From NCBI RefSeq assembly GCF_000708205.1, contig NW_014575552.1:124001-188000 (forward strand): a stretch of 64,000 bases of DNA, read 5' to 3'. Numbering within the stretch: position 1 is the stretch's first letter; every line of letters begins with the position of its first letter. This DNA comes from Mixia osmundae IAM 14324. Its lineage: Eukaryota; Basidiomycota; Mixiomycetes; Mixiales; Mixiaceae. The notes below the pieces were generated by a model. The model made no database searches and was not told the origin of the DNA. It was given only the letters and a program-made list of their open reading frames with translations. Position numbers and translations under genes: made by a program. This document shows, one piece after another, positions 32,761 through 43,200 of the stretch.

Positions 32761-34540
32761 ATGTCACTCAAGGCAGAAATCGAAACGTGGGTCGCTGCGC
32801 TGGACGCACACGATCAGCAAGACTACGATGCCTCGCTTGATCATTTTGCTACCATTGCGGTATCGAGCAAGATTCTGTTCAATGTGCGGCTCGCACCTAG
32901 TGATAGACAGCGCTTACTGATGCGCACCAGATTGGGATCATACATGCTGCTTTAGGCGCCCATGACGACGCAATCGCATACTTTAACCGGTCTATCAAGC
33001 TCGATCCGTACCTAGCAATATCCTACTATCAGGCCGGCGTCTCACACTTCTTGCTCGGTCGCTACGATGCAGCATGTGTCGAGTTCGATCTAGCTTACAA
33101 GGTGGGCTTGAGTGCAGTACCTCAAGCGGCTCTTTGCTGACAGCCTGCCGCAGTATCTGCGACATAATTCCACGGTTGACTACACCCAACTCGGTCTTCA
33201 ATTCCGTCTATGCAGCTGCGAGGTACTTTTCAACACTGCGCTCTGTCTTCTAGCTACTCGTCGAGAGCAAGAAGGCATGGGAATGCTCAGAAAGGCAGCA
33301 ATGGAAAAGCAGACGGATGACCATGCCGTCATCGATGAGGCCATCTCGGACGGAGCAGACGGCTATACAGTCTTCAGCGTACCTGTAGGAGTACTCTTTC
33401 GACCGCCGGAAGCGAAAGTAAAGAATCTGCAAACTCGAGATTATCTTGGCAAATCGAAGCTCGTCGTCGCCTCTCGCAATTCAGACGCGTTCGTTGGATT
33501 CTCGGGCGTTCAAAAGCTAGCGCAGCTCGGTGGCTTAAGCGACTTGCCGGTCAGCGAACCACCAAAGATATCGATATCATCCGGACCTTTCGCCGAGCCC
33601 CAGAAAGAGTACATCGATACGCCTATCGAGCGGCCCTTTGAACGACGCCAGGAGCCTCTCGCTTCCAGTCTGCAAAGACGACCGACGAACAACACAGAGA
33701 GTGTTACTGTACCGTCGAGGGAGCGATTGCCTATCGTCAAGCCGCTCACCATCTCACGACCAGGCTCAAGCTCGTCTCTCGCGCGTTCCAGCGAAGCTTC
33801 CAGACCGCCCGTCCGAACGCGCTCACGGGGCCAAGGCTCAGAACCCTCGATATCTGAGAGTGACCTCATCGACTCGTATCAAAACGATAGCGGCATGGTG
33901 GCGCCCTCGGACACTCCGCCTATTAATCGCATCGAAGAATGGGCGCAGACGAGCGGGCGCGGCCAATTCCAAGACAGCGATAGTGGCTACAGCTCGGTTG
34001 GCTCGAAGACCCAGCCTCGGCCGTCCCTAGCAGTCATGACAGATCTCAGTCCTCCCAATCGATCACGGATGGGGCTCTCTGCTGGCCCGTCTGACGGCCG
34101 TCGCGGTCAGGACCTATGTAAGCCTATGGAACCCTCACACCGACCGAAGCTCACGCTTGTGCAGTCGAGGATATAGACGGCCAATCTCAGTTCGGTGGAG
34201 CCAGCGCGGTTTCGGCCAATATGAGCCGCATCCGTCTCAAGCTGCAATATCGCAAGACAACGCGCGGCATGGTAGGCCTGCTACTGCCTGGCTCGACGCG
34301 AGCTAACATTACTCGCAGAGCATCGACTCTTACACGGACCTTGGCGAGATTCGCAAACAGCTTCTGCACAAGTTTCAGTCGGGTCCACTTGCGCTGCGCT
34401 ACCAAGACGAAGATGGGGACGAGATCGCGATCGAGGATGAGAGCGATTGGGAGAGTGCGATTGATGCGGCAAGAGAGTTCGCGCAAGGTCGACCGGAGGG
34501 CAAGCTCAAGCTTTACTTAGAAGATCAGCGTGGATCGTAG
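32761..34540 (+). CDS. noxR: NoxR, p67phox-like regulator of NADPH oxidase
   Basis: Exons 32761-32883, 32931-33101, 33154-34117, 34165-34271 and 34319-34540 give 528 residues. Four N-terminal TPRs (residues 1-140; IGIIHAALGAHDDAIAYFNR, VLFNTALCLLATRREQEGM) bind Rac in this family. The activation segment follows (DGYTVFSVPVGVLFRPPEAK, YLGKSKLVVASRNSDAFVGF). A Ser/Arg-rich linker leads to a C-terminal PB1 domain (RIRLKLQYRKTTRGM, LRYQDEDGDEIAIEDESDWE) that appears only when the two 47-nt introns are removed. NoxR recruits Rac and activates NoxA/NoxB to make localised superoxide, needed for fungal polarity and differentiation. Its 3' end converges on ATX1 (56 bp). Confidence 0.9.
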
Positions 34541-34596
34541 ATAATGCATGTACATGTACAAAGTGATTGCGACATGCAAAGACTATTAAGGGCCAT

Positions 34597-35026
34597 CTAG
34601 TGGGCTGCAACTGCATTAAGCAGGCTGGCTTTCCAATCCGGCTTAAGCTGGTCCTTCTCAGTCAAGGGTGTGATCTCGTTCGCATTGCTGGGCGCTTGCA
34701 CGCCGCCCGAGTGGATGGTCTTGCCTGTCTTGCGGATCTTCTCCAGAATGACATCAAACGAGGGCGTCTCTATCGAAGGCACGACGACCGTCACGAGCTG
34801 ACTCGGCAGATCCTCCGTATGCTGCTGTATGCCTGAACAACGAGCTGACGTCAGTGCAAAGTCTGCAATGACAGGCGCTCGTTCTCACCTTCAGTCTTGT
34901 CGAGCACTCGCTTGATAGCGCCGGAGCCTGAGCGCGGCCTATTGTCAGCTTTAGGCGCCAATGAGCGAGGGCTGACTCACAGCCACCGCAGCTCATGGCG
35001 ACGTTGAATTGGTACGTGATTGACAT
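34597..35026 (-). CDS. ATX1: Atx1-type copper metallochaperone
   Basis: Exons (minus) 35026-34981, 34927-34889 and 34832-34597 give 106 residues. The copper site MSCGGCSGAIKRVLDKTEG (MxCxxC) is assembled across the first intron, which splits the second Cys codon. The beta-alpha-beta-beta-alpha-beta order then follows, with VTVVVPSIETPSFDVILEKI and KTGKTIH. A tail of about 35 residues, longer than in yeast, ends the protein. Atx1 delivers Cu(I) to the Golgi P-type ATPase Ccc2. Confidence 0.92.
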
Positions 35027-35240
35027 GGCTTCGAGAGTTCCTCACGAAAGCTAATGCTACTGCCTAGCAGGGCGGCGAGCTGATCAGCGCTGCTGACAGA
35101 TCAAAACCACAAGACGTCAAAGCGCGCGCTTTCTCACGCGTTTTGCCACACGATGTCAAGCATGAGAGCGGTTAGCCTCGTCACAGGGGCAGTGTGCTGT
35201 CCTATCACAATGCATTCACAGTCAGCTTCTCCTCCAGACA

Positions 35241-36203
35241 ATGTCGCTGCTGGACAGGGTACGCTTCGGCAAAGCGCTCAATGATGCGGCTTCAAAACCG
35301 AATGATATTGTGTCTCGAATGCGCTCAAGCGGCTGGTCTCGCGCGAGTGACGAGCAGGCACGTTCGTCAGGAGACGAAGAAGACGGAGAGACTCAGCCGG
35401 GTTATGTCGAATCGGCACAGGAAACTCTGCAAGGCGGCCTAAATGCTGTCCGGGGCTGGTGGTCGGGAGGGTCGAAGCCTGTTGAGCCTGCGGAAGCACC
35501 CGGTCCCGTCACGCAAGAAGGTCAATCGATCTGGAACAAAGTGACGACCGGTGCTGCGGCTGCTAGAGAGACCGTTGTCGCTCGCTTTGCAGGCGACGAA
35601 GACGCTGTCGATGAGAATGGCGATACGCACCTTATCCGAGTAATGAAAGAGTCAGCAAAATCTGTTGCGAGTCAGACAGCACTGAGTTTCCGTTGCAGGT
35701 ATCACATAAGCAGAGCCAACACATCGTCGGATCTGCCAGTCTTTCTCTTCCCGCCTGCAGAGCGTTCGCGCGCTCCGCGGCCAACGGCAGTAGAGCAAGT
35801 CAGTCAGCGACAGCAATACCGATCCGAGAGCGAGTCATACGCAGCGAGATTCGAGGCAAGGCGTCCGGACACGTATCTGGGCAACGGCAAGCCGTCCGAG
35901 CTGGAATACAGAGCGCCAGTCGATGTGCGACAGCCGGATGTCAGATCACATCCCGAACGCGCACAGCCTGCTTCCCAGGATTTGCGACGGCGTATGCGAG
36001 AAGAAGTTGGGCAGGCTGGACTTCAGACTCGAGCACGTCAGCCTCGCGTGGCCGAAAGACCAGGCGTTCAACGACGAGATGGCGAAAAGCAGACCGACCA
36101 TCGCGTCCGTGATAAGCGTGGCGGAGAGCCACCGAATACACGGGAGAGGCAGCCGGATAGCAGAGGGCTGCCAAGCGATCCTCGCCGTCGTCGTGTACAG
36201 TGA
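35241..36203 (+). CDS. Mso1-like Sec1-binding protein
   Basis: Exons 35241-35650 and 35699-36203 give 304 residues. Residues about 95-165 resemble the Mso1 Sec1-binding segment: SIWNKVTTGAAAARETVV, an acidic patch, then DTHLIRVMKEYHISRA and DLPVFLFPP, equivalent to the DT..V...L..YY motif and the following P..L. The remainder is Arg/Gln-rich and disordered. Mso1 binds the SM protein Sec1 and helps exocytic SNARE assembly at bud or hyphal tips. The 48-nt intron (donor GTCAGC) is a multiple of three without a stop, and splicing is what creates the family motif. The first ATG is used. Assignment is moderate, based on one short motif. Confidence 0.55.
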   Translation: MSLLDRVRFGKALNDAASKPNDIVSRMRSSGWSRASDEQARSSGDEEDGETQPGYVESAQETLQGGLNAVRGWWSGGSKPVEPAEAPGPVTQEGQSIWNKVTTGAAAARETVVARFAGDEDAVDENGDTHLIRVMKESAKSVASQTALSFRCRYHISRANTSSDLPVFLFPPAERSRAPRPTAVEQVSQRQQYRSESESYAARFEARRPDTYLGNGKPSELEYRAPVDVRQPDVRSHPERAQPASQDLRRRMREEVGQAGLQTRARQPRVAERPGVQRRDGEKQTDHRVRDKRGGEPPNTRERQPDSRGLPSDPRRRRVQ

Positions 36204-36802
36204 GATTGGACTTTGTCTGGGTTCACCTGCCGGATGTGCAATCTGTCCCACTTCCCACTTGCGCTCATGTATCTTGTCCGAGCAATGCTAAGAAACATCC
36301 AGTCGTTTCGCTCGTATCACGGCATTGAAGACTGCAGGCAAGACGGGAGGACAGCGCCCAGGAGGTTGTTGCTCTCTCTAGCCTCTCTGAAATCGCGCGT
36401 GTCTCGATGCATCGATGAGCACATTCGAACGGCCAGCTCCGGCCTTGCGTTGATCGCTTCATGGAGCCGCTCCGTCTTTCCTGACTCTAGCCTACCACTT
36501 CGCAGCCTCTTCTACATATATGTTGATCTTGTTGCGCCGCATAGCGGCAGCTGCGCCATGCCGACCGTGTTCAAACGTTCAAGGCCCGACTGGCAGTGGA
36601 AAAATTGACCCAGAATGCAGCGAGGTCTGGGTGAAGCGCGGCAGCCTACGATCACAGACCAGACATGTAGATTGAAGTCTCATCGGCCACCGTTGCCATC
36701 AAGCTCGTCGGCTACGTGTTCCACAAGACTTGCTCGGCTTGCTCGGTGACAGCCACCCCCCGCTCACTTTTGCTCTGCAATCCATAGCCTCGACGAACCG
36801 CT
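36204..36802. other. Intergenic region before the secreted-protein cluster
   Basis: About 600 bp with no convincing gene on either strand. It marks the change from housekeeping genes to the small-secreted-protein cluster. Confidence 0.4.
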
Positions 36803-37586
36803 ATGCTTAAGCTCTTCCTCCTCTCGACTCTGCTCGGTCTGAGCGCGGCAGCACCTTCGCCGCGCCAACAGGTCACTGACTTGACAGGTTCATCCTTGTT
36901 TGTCCCACTTGCATTGTCGCTTACTGCCTCTGCTCATCGCAGCCAGCATGCTGCTGACGTCGCCCGTTCTGAAGCCTACGATCAACATGCGACATACAGC
37001 CGGCGTCCGTGTTACAGTCAGCGAGACTCATGTGGTCTCGCTTGTTACAGTATGAGTCATTCCTGACTCCAGAGACCGATATTGATGCACGCCGCCCAGG
37101 CGCCCCAGGGTGTCTGGTTGTTTGAAGATGGACCAATAGAGTACTTGCACGACAAGGCGTATATGGACTACGTTCTCTCCGCCAACGTCGACCCGTCTAC
37201 CTCTAGTCAGGCTGCCGCTCTTTCTCTTTCGCCAGCAAATGAAACGTACAGGCACGCAGATTGGCTGTCCAAAGATGTTCAGAATTGCTGCAAAATTGTC
37301 AGTGCTCCTTTGCTGCGTTGTTTTGAGCTCACGTCCCAAGCAGACCGTCTTCTACTGGCTCCATTTCGTATACAGCGCCCAGAACGGTTTGTCTACCGAT
37401 CGCACCCTGCGCATCGATTGCGCCTGACGCAGATTGGCAGTGGCAATCAGTCTCGACAACGCAAAGACCGAAGTCGCCTATGTCTGCAACGATGCAGGTT
37501 TACCCTCTACGCCTTTTCCTCTGTGCACAGCTCGCTTGCCCAATGGTCTTTCGACTGGTCCGTACTCTGATTTGCAACAGTCTTGA
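36803..37586 (+). CDS. Small secreted cysteine-containing protein, family 1 copy a
   Basis: Exons 36803-36887, 36943-37049, 37100-37205, 37260-37297, 37344-37390 and 37433-37586 give 178 residues. A strong signal peptide opens it (MLKLFLLSTLLGLSAAA). Conserved landmarks shared with the copy at 38074: LKPTINMRHTAGVRV, FEDGPIEYLHDKAYMDYVL, WLSKDVQNCCKI, TVFYWLHFVYSA, EVAYVCNDAG and a final FPLC. Cysteines in NCCK, YVCN and FPLC probably form disulphides. The model was built by aligning both copies exon by exon. I do not recognise the family; an extracellular or effector-like role is inferred from the signal peptide and tandem arrangement. Intron 37206-37259 has no stop and is a multiple of three. 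Confidence 0.7.
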
Positions 37587-38073
37587 GGCTGAGCGACGAG
37601 CATCTGACAGTGGGCAAGGGTACTGTGACGGATCCTGAAGTCCGCTCGCGTCGGGTTGGCACCGTGTAATATCGAGAGAGCGCCTCACCCTGTCCTGGAT
37701 GCAACTCGCTGTTCCGCTGGCCTCGTCATTAGCAGAACAGACCGATCAGACATGCGCAAAAGCATACGCGCTGGCTGATGCTCACTCCAATCTTTATGTC
37801 CTCGCAAAGCTGTGCAACCCGAATGCCAGAAGTAACGCGCCGCGACAGCGTGATAAGTTGCCGAAACACTCTTATCAACCCGGACTACGCTATTTCAGCG
37901 ACTATTCAGCAATGCGAGACCGGAACTAGTACTTGTGCTTATGACATGACAAGTCTGCGGTCGATCGTAGCATTAGCTACAGGGATCCGGGTTTCATTGC
38001 TTGCCACCGCCACGAGGCCCCTGCGGTACATGTTCCACAAGTACTGCCTGTCCGGTTCAACAATTACTCCGCA
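37587..38073. other. Spacer between family 1 copies
   Basis: About 490 bp between two paralogues. Short open stretches exist on the plus strand (for example near 37700-37920), but I could not align them to either neighbour, so a decayed third copy remains unproven. Confidence 0.35.
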
Positions 38074-38864
38074 ATGCCTACCACGGCTATATTCCTCAAG
38101 CTGCTAATCTTCCTCACTGCGATAGCGCCATGCATGGCAATACCTCCCCTGTTTCCAGATACGATCGATCTTACAGGTCCTTCACCGCCGGGTTTTCCGG
38201 GCTTTGCTGACTGGGCTTGCTGGATCTAGTCGGTCTGACACTCACCTGCGGGATAATGAAACCTCGTGCGTCGATACACAAGGGAGCAAGGGTCAGATTG
38301 TTGATAACGCCCTCGTTTGATGTCGAACTGCTTGATGTCCGGCCTTGCCTTTGCTCGTAGGCCCATCTAATCTCCTCTTATTGCACAGTCGGCAGCTGGC
38401 GATACGCTATACGAAGATGGGCCTCGAGAATATATAATGGAGAAGGTCTATATGGACTATGTCCTCCTCTCAGATGTGCAAGTCACCACACAAAGTACAA
38501 TGCTGCCTCATTTTCGCATCGCTGTCTAGCTAAGTTATCTATTGCAGGCTGGCTTTCGGAGGACATCAAGAATTGCTGCAAGATCGTATGCATGCCCAAC
38601 ATCTGCCGCGGAAGCCTCTGATGATCCGCAGACCGCCTTCTTCTGGCTCATCTTCGAATACACGACGGAAGCCGGCTACTGTCGGGCTCAAGCTAGATAC
38701 TTGCAAGCAATACTGACCTGTCTGTTGCAGTGGATGTCAAACTCGATGAGGAAAAGACCGCAGCGGCTTATGCCTGCAACGAATTCGGCGGGCCAACAGA
38801 TGGCTTTCCGCGCTGCAGTGTCCCCTTGCCCGACCATATCGAGCCAAGTATGTTCGTTCGCTGA
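38074..38864 (+). CDS. Small secreted cysteine-containing protein, family 1 copy b
   Basis: Exons 38074-38176, 38230-38336, 38389-38494, 38548-38585, 38632-38680 and 38731-38864 give 178 residues, the same length as copy a. Exons 2, 3 and 4 have identical lengths in both copies (107, 106 and 38 nt), and the fourth intron is 46 nt in both. The signal peptide is MPTTAIFLKLLIFLTAIAP plus CMA. Shared landmarks: MKPRASIHKGARVRL, YEDGPREYIMEKVYMDYVL, GWLSEDIKNCCKI, TAFFWLIFEYTTEAGY, AAAYACNEFGG and FPRC. Protein identity to copy a is modest, so the duplication is old or diverging fast. No known domain was recognised. Confidence 0.72.
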
Positions 38865-39217
38865 AGGCAGTAGGTAGCTGATGCCAAGGCTGGCAAAGTC
38901 GACGACTGTGTCAGCGTCGATGCTGCCCTGCACATAAATCGCATTGTCGATTCATGAATGCAGCGCAAATTTCTCGCACACCAGACCAGATCCCTTGCGC
39001 CTTTGAGCGATGCGACCCGCTTGAATCCATAAATGCCGTAGCCTGGCATGTCACACATCCTAGATATGGCATCGCTCTAGCAATCTGTCCACGCACGACG
39101 AGAGCGAATGCGACGACTTCGCTCTGGAGCTGTATGTCGTCCTGGCGATCAGTTCGGTTGCGCTGACACTTTTGCAACAGCTCACTTCTTCCGTCTTCAT
39201 ACCAACATATATATCAG
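38865..39217. other. Spacer downstream of family 1 copy b
   Basis: About 350 bp without a supportable gene. A run of alternating AT (ACATATATATC, 39204-39214) sits just before the next start codon. Confidence 0.35.
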
Positions 39218-39756
39218 ATGCTCGCCTTCGCTTACACGCTGTTTGTGGCCTCAGTCGCTGGAATCGCGTTGAGCAGCGCACCCGATAACCGTGGAGATCT
39301 ATCCTTCACCGTTGATGGTCGGTTTCTGATCTCCTCGCTCGACCCACTCACAGATGACCTCGGCCGGCAGCAAATGTCATGTTTCAGACCTGTGCCTATC
39401 CGCTTGCGGCAGGCGGCTCGGCGGATCAAAAACTCGCAAAAGCGATTTCGGTCACGATCAGCCTTTCGGGTAATCCGATAGAGCCCACTCCGGTCGGCAA
39501 TCTTGATACAGTATGGCGAAGACATCATCAAAAACTTTCGCTGACTGTCATGTTGTCCGCAGTCCACCGGCGGCCAGGCTGGCATCATCGTCGCTGTTAT
39601 GTCCTACGGTACGTTCTGCCCTCGATCGATACATGGTATCCATCTCATGCGGACTGGCTAGCCAACGAGATCGATCCGTACTATCAAGTCGGCATCCAAT
39701 TTGATGTCGATACAGTCAGCAGTGAGCGTATCGCAGACGAAGCATGCGCCCGTTGA
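39218..39756 (+). CDS. Probable small secreted protein (structure uncertain)
   Basis: Exon 1 (39218-39317) encodes a clear signal peptide (MLAFAYTLFVASVAGIAL) ending in DLSFTVD, which resembles SLTFTVD at the same position of the minus-strand gene at 45322-45805. Removing intron 39318-39370 opens a second exon to 39756 and gives 161 residues. That second exon starts plausibly (NVMFQTCAYPLAAGG, DQKLAKAISVTISLSG, comparable to DQKGDVSTVTITNFV in the other gene). However, the region downstream of 39470 may contain further introns: a different frame near 39563-39652 reads STGGQAGIIVAVMSYGTFC, which also looks related. Gene existence is likely; the 3' half is not settled. Confidence 0.45.
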
Positions 39757-40154
39757 TTGGTATCCGCAGGCTGTTGCCATGGGCAGGGAATGGCCCTCAT
39801 CAATCTTCGTGAGCATTCTGCTCCACGGGCCATCAGACAGCTGAGCGTCTTGTCTTACAGATCTCGATGGTCGAATGACGGATACCGCTGCAAATCTGCA
39901 TCTGAGTGGGTTGCTGTGTCAACGCGACGTCGTAAAACTGATTGCGTCGATCAGCCTGCGACAGCAGCGGTACATGTCCTTTCAAGCCCCATAGCGGCAC
40001 GAAGCTTTGCCCACATGACCGCTTCGCCATCTCCGGCAAGCACAATTGATTCGCAATGTAGTTCGACTGCTATGCTTTGCAACTTGTCCGACTGCTTTGC
40101 AACTTGTCCGACAACCCAGGGTGCTGGTGCGACTCTAGCGTACAATTTTGCGCC
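39757..40154. other. Intergenic region with a short tandem repeat
   Basis: About 400 bp. An open stretch of 160 codons crosses it and runs antisense into the dolichyldiphosphatase; its composition and overlap suggest a shadow. It contains a 20-bp tandem duplication at 40074-40112. Confidence 0.4.
40074..40112. repeat. 20-bp perfect tandem duplication
   Basis: The unit GCTTTGCAACTTGTCCGACT occurs twice head to tail (40074-40093 and 40094-40112; the second copy lacks a match only at its last base). This looks like a recent slippage or replication duplication in non-coding DNA. Confidence 0.8.
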
Positions 40155-40761
40155 TCATAGCTCTACAGAGTATGCTGGCCTGAGAGAGGCGATGGTAGTG
40201 AGGCTATTCTTGATAGCGCTGACCGCTATCCGATAGTCGCGAGCATAGTATGCGTCGCGTAACGCAAAGAGGCCATTTTCGACAAGGGTATCGAGCGTGC
40301 CACTGAACTGCTGAAAACCACCTTGCAAACCGAGAACGGTGTGTCGGCCAGTCAACTCTTGCATGGTATCTGTGCCCAACCAGGCTGCAAAGGCAAGACA
40401 AGCGACGGTTGTCCCCAACGCAGCGCCCGCGAGTACTTGCTCTTTTGTGTGATAATCTAACCTGACGCGTGACCAGCACACACTGACAGCAAGCAAGAGA
40501 GACACGGCTGCAAACAGTAGTCTGCTAGATTGTCCGAACAAGGCACGCTTGTCGCCATGGAGCTGTTGCGCTGCGTGATTCGCGCCTGGAATAATCATAC
40601 GCGCGCGAGGATGAATTTCGAGGAGCATGAAGCAGAGTGCGAGGTAGACGCCGATGAAAGCCATCGAGCTCGAGTGGGTCGATGGCATGCCGTAGGTGAC
40701 CTTGCCGCTACCGGTCGGTCGAGGTTGTCGAATACAATGCTTGAGCAACTTTGCTGCATTC
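40155..40761 (-). CDS. CAX4: Dolichyldiphosphatase (Cax4/DOLPP1, PAP2 family), 5' exons unresolved
   Basis: The long 3' exon encodes about 201 residues with the PAP2 phosphatase signature in order: KLLKHCIRQPRPTGSGK, YGMPSTHSSSMAF and SRVRLDYHTKEQVLAG, with hydrophobic segments between. The spacing and GMPS.HS match dolichyldiphosphatase, which recycles dolichyl diphosphate in the ER lumen for N-glycosylation. The exon starts at an acceptor (40762); an in-frame stop just upstream shows that at least one more 5' exon is needed. Family members have about 60 further N-terminal residues with one or two membrane helices. I could not place these exons in 40762-41060, where no strong GT donor with the right phase is visible. 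The gene splits the secreted-protein cluster. Confidence 0.8.
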
Positions 40762-41475
40762 CTGCATCAGCTCGCGCAGATCGCACAACGGAGAAGGGCC
40801 GCTAGCCTGTCCATGCTGCTGCTATTGCGCCGAGAATGAGGTAGCAGCTATGTGCGTTGCGGAGCTGAAGCACACCGAGCGCGCAAAACGTCATCGTTAT
40901 CGCTTGCGTCTGAAGTCGCACTATGTCAGCTGATGGCAGCAGACATGAGGCGACTGACTTCTCTGAGCACTCGGAGGTACGCCGCCCGTACGCGACCTTT
41001 TGTCATTGTGCGGCGGAGGGCGAGACTGGGACAGTTGGGGACGAGTCTGAACAACAAGCTCAAGTCAATTGAACGCGTTTCCGAGCTTCCGGCTCAGCGA
41101 GACGTCGAGGGTGTCAACAGTGCTCCCGGCCATGCGCAAAACTACACGAGTACATAGGCTGATCATATCACACCTTGCAACCCACTCAGAGATCCCTGCT
41201 TCGAAGCAAACCGCTGCCTGCCTCCCCAAACACTGCCAAACTGGCATATCACGCATGACCTCTCAGGAACGTACACGGCACATCGACGCAGCTTTGAGGA
41301 GATCGCTTGCCACTGTACACGCAGAGCTGCCCTCAAGATAGTGCGCATCGTGACATTTGCGGCTACATATCCGGACCGTGGTCGTCACGGCGACTGTCGG
41401 AAGTTTGATACGTCCCCAAAGTTGCCCGAAGCTTCACAGCAGGAAGGGACTGTAATCGTGTTGAGCTAATCCAAG
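40762..41475. other. Region holding unresolved 5' exons of the dolichyldiphosphatase
   Basis: About 700 bp between the PAP2 exon (minus) and the next secreted gene (plus). It should hold the missing N-terminal exon or exons and promoter of the phosphatase and the promoter of the next gene. An open stretch at 41069-41341 lacks an ATG start and any recognisable feature. Confidence 0.4.
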
Positions 41476-42081
41476 ATGTACAAAACCTTCGCTGTCGTCC
41501 TTATGCTTGTCTCCGGGCTCGCAGCAATGCCTGCAAACAGCCACGCCGTTGTCGGTGACAATTCGAACAGTGGCGTGGGAGGCAACGCGGCCAAGAACAC
41601 AGCCGCCTTGGGCAATCGCTGGTGCACGCTCTCGCTTACAGATGCTGTCCACCAAACCTACAACATCAACTTTAGCCTTCTCTATTTGGAAGACGACAAC
41701 AAATACTTTGAGATCCTCGACGAGGGTAGCCCGTTTGCATTCCCCAATCTCCGCGCCAAGGCTTCGTCCTATCTTGGATACGACGCTGCAGAGTTCAAGT
41801 GTAAGCCCTGTTTCAATTTAATCGTCAAGCGCTGAGCGCTGAGTCGAGCGCAGTCCCAACCGGCCAGCCGGCCCAAATAGATATCACCTTTTACTCGATC
41901 TCCGCCGAGGGGCTGCTTACCTATCATCTCTCACCCTCAACCGTTAAAGGCCACGGGTCCGTTACAGCTGACTTCAGGCAAAGCGTCACAAGTCTCAAAG
42001 GCGCGCAGCTTGACCGCTTGGAACCTTGCTTGCTCCACATCGCCGAACGGTCTCAAGTCCCCGGTTGCTCGCCTCTTCTAG
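41476..42081 (+). CDS. Small secreted protein, family 2 copy a
   Basis: Exons 41476-41800, 41854-41956 and 42009-42081 give 166 residues. The signal peptide is MYKTFAVVLMLVSGLAAMPA. A Gly/Asn-rich spacer follows, then a beta-rich domain: NRWCTLSLTDAVHQ, YNINFSLLYLED, YLGYDAAEFKF|PTGQPAQI, DITFYS, LLTYHLSPSTV and TAWNLACS. The first intron always splits the codon after EF(K/Q) and the second lies after the YHLSPS block, as in copies b and c. Two conserved cysteines could pair. I do not recognise the fold family. Confidence 0.72.
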
Positions 42082-42299
42082 CTGCAATGTCTAGATTGCA
42101 TGGTGACATTGGTTGTCAGGCTTCCAGCAGTATAACAGGCGCGTTGTTGCCTTGGTACCGCATTGCTCGCGTTGCTGCCTCTTTCGTGTTACGCGCGAAC
42201 ACCACACTTTCCGGCGATTTTTGGGCAGCCAACGGTATACATAAGGTACAGATCGGCAAGCCTCTACATCAAAATAATCGATACGGCAAAGTACACAGA

Positions 42300-42895
42300 A
42301 TGCTGGCTAGATTTTTGACCGCCTTCCTCCTCATTTGCAGCGTTGGCCAGATCGTTGCCTCAGACAGAGGTCAGCAAGGAGTCAGTCCTGACGACGGTAC
42401 AGATGGTGGCAGCAGCAGCGCAGGCGCGCCAGATATCGGCATCGGCAAACTCGGAGGCGGGCCCTGCGTGCTCACTGCCACGACGACCGATACTCGCGTC
42501 CATAAGATCGCTTTTGCCATCAGCTACGTTGACACGGTTGGCGTGATTGCCAACCTCATCAGCGAAAAGGGAGGCGAATTCGATGCAGGTACTGTCTATC
42601 CACACGCATTCGAGTACCTCAAATTCCGCGTCGCCGAGTTCAAATGTTAGTCACCACGTATCTTGCGAAGTATGGCTCATCGTCAAGCAGTCCCTAAAAC
42701 TCAGCCTGCACAACTCGACCTGAGCTTTTATTATTCGCCTTTGGACGGCTCGCTCGCTTACCACCTCAGTCCTTCCACGGTGTACAACAAGGGGTCAGTG
42801 ACAGCGTTACAATCGCGTGGTGAGCTGACATTTCTACCAGTTTGACCAGCTGGTCGCTTGAATGCAACAGGGAACCGATTCCAAAGCTCTTCTGA
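42300..42895 (+). CDS. Small secreted protein, family 2 copy b
   Basis: Exons 42300-42645, 42691-42793 and 42841-42895 give 167 residues. The signal peptide is MLARFLTAFLLICSVGQIVA. Common to this and copy c are an N-terminal DIGIGKL segment, a Cys soon after it, and the end WSLECN. Shared with all copies are VAEFKF|PKTQPAQLDLSFYY and AYHLSPSTV. Exon 2 is exactly 103 nt, as in copies a and c. The ATG at 42300 was chosen because it begins the signal peptide; the frame is open further upstream but has no such feature. Confidence 0.72.
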
Positions 42896-43200
42896 GCCCT
42901 ATGATGCGAGCAATCAATCTTTTGGTGCAGCTGTCAATGCAGTCTCACTCTTTCGTACATTCGGCAGTGCCGCAAGCCTTCCGCAAATGGATCAAATCGC
43001 AAGCTTGATTGGCTTTGTGCTTCATCCACTTTCTCGCTCAGTCACGAGAAGCCCCTGCACATTGCGACAAGTCGCGCCTATACGAAGCGTTGCCTCATCA
43101 TTCCATACAACCCCTAAGGACCGCCCATCTCAGGAAACGCTGCGAACAGCCTTACATTGACAAGATAAAGCGAATCAAAGCAAGACTGCGCTTCTCAAAG
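42896..43200. other. Spacer between family 2 copies b and c
   Basis: About 305 bp with no separate gene signal; presumably the promoter of copy c. Confidence 0.4.

Noticed and set aside
39757-40236. Plus-strand open frame of about 160 codons
   Set aside because: It has no signal peptide or recognisable domain, overlaps the phosphatase exon antisense and has irregular composition, so it is probably a shadow.
41069-41341. Possible small gene upstream of family 2 copy a
   Set aside because: It has no ATG at the start, no signal peptide and no similarity to neighbours.
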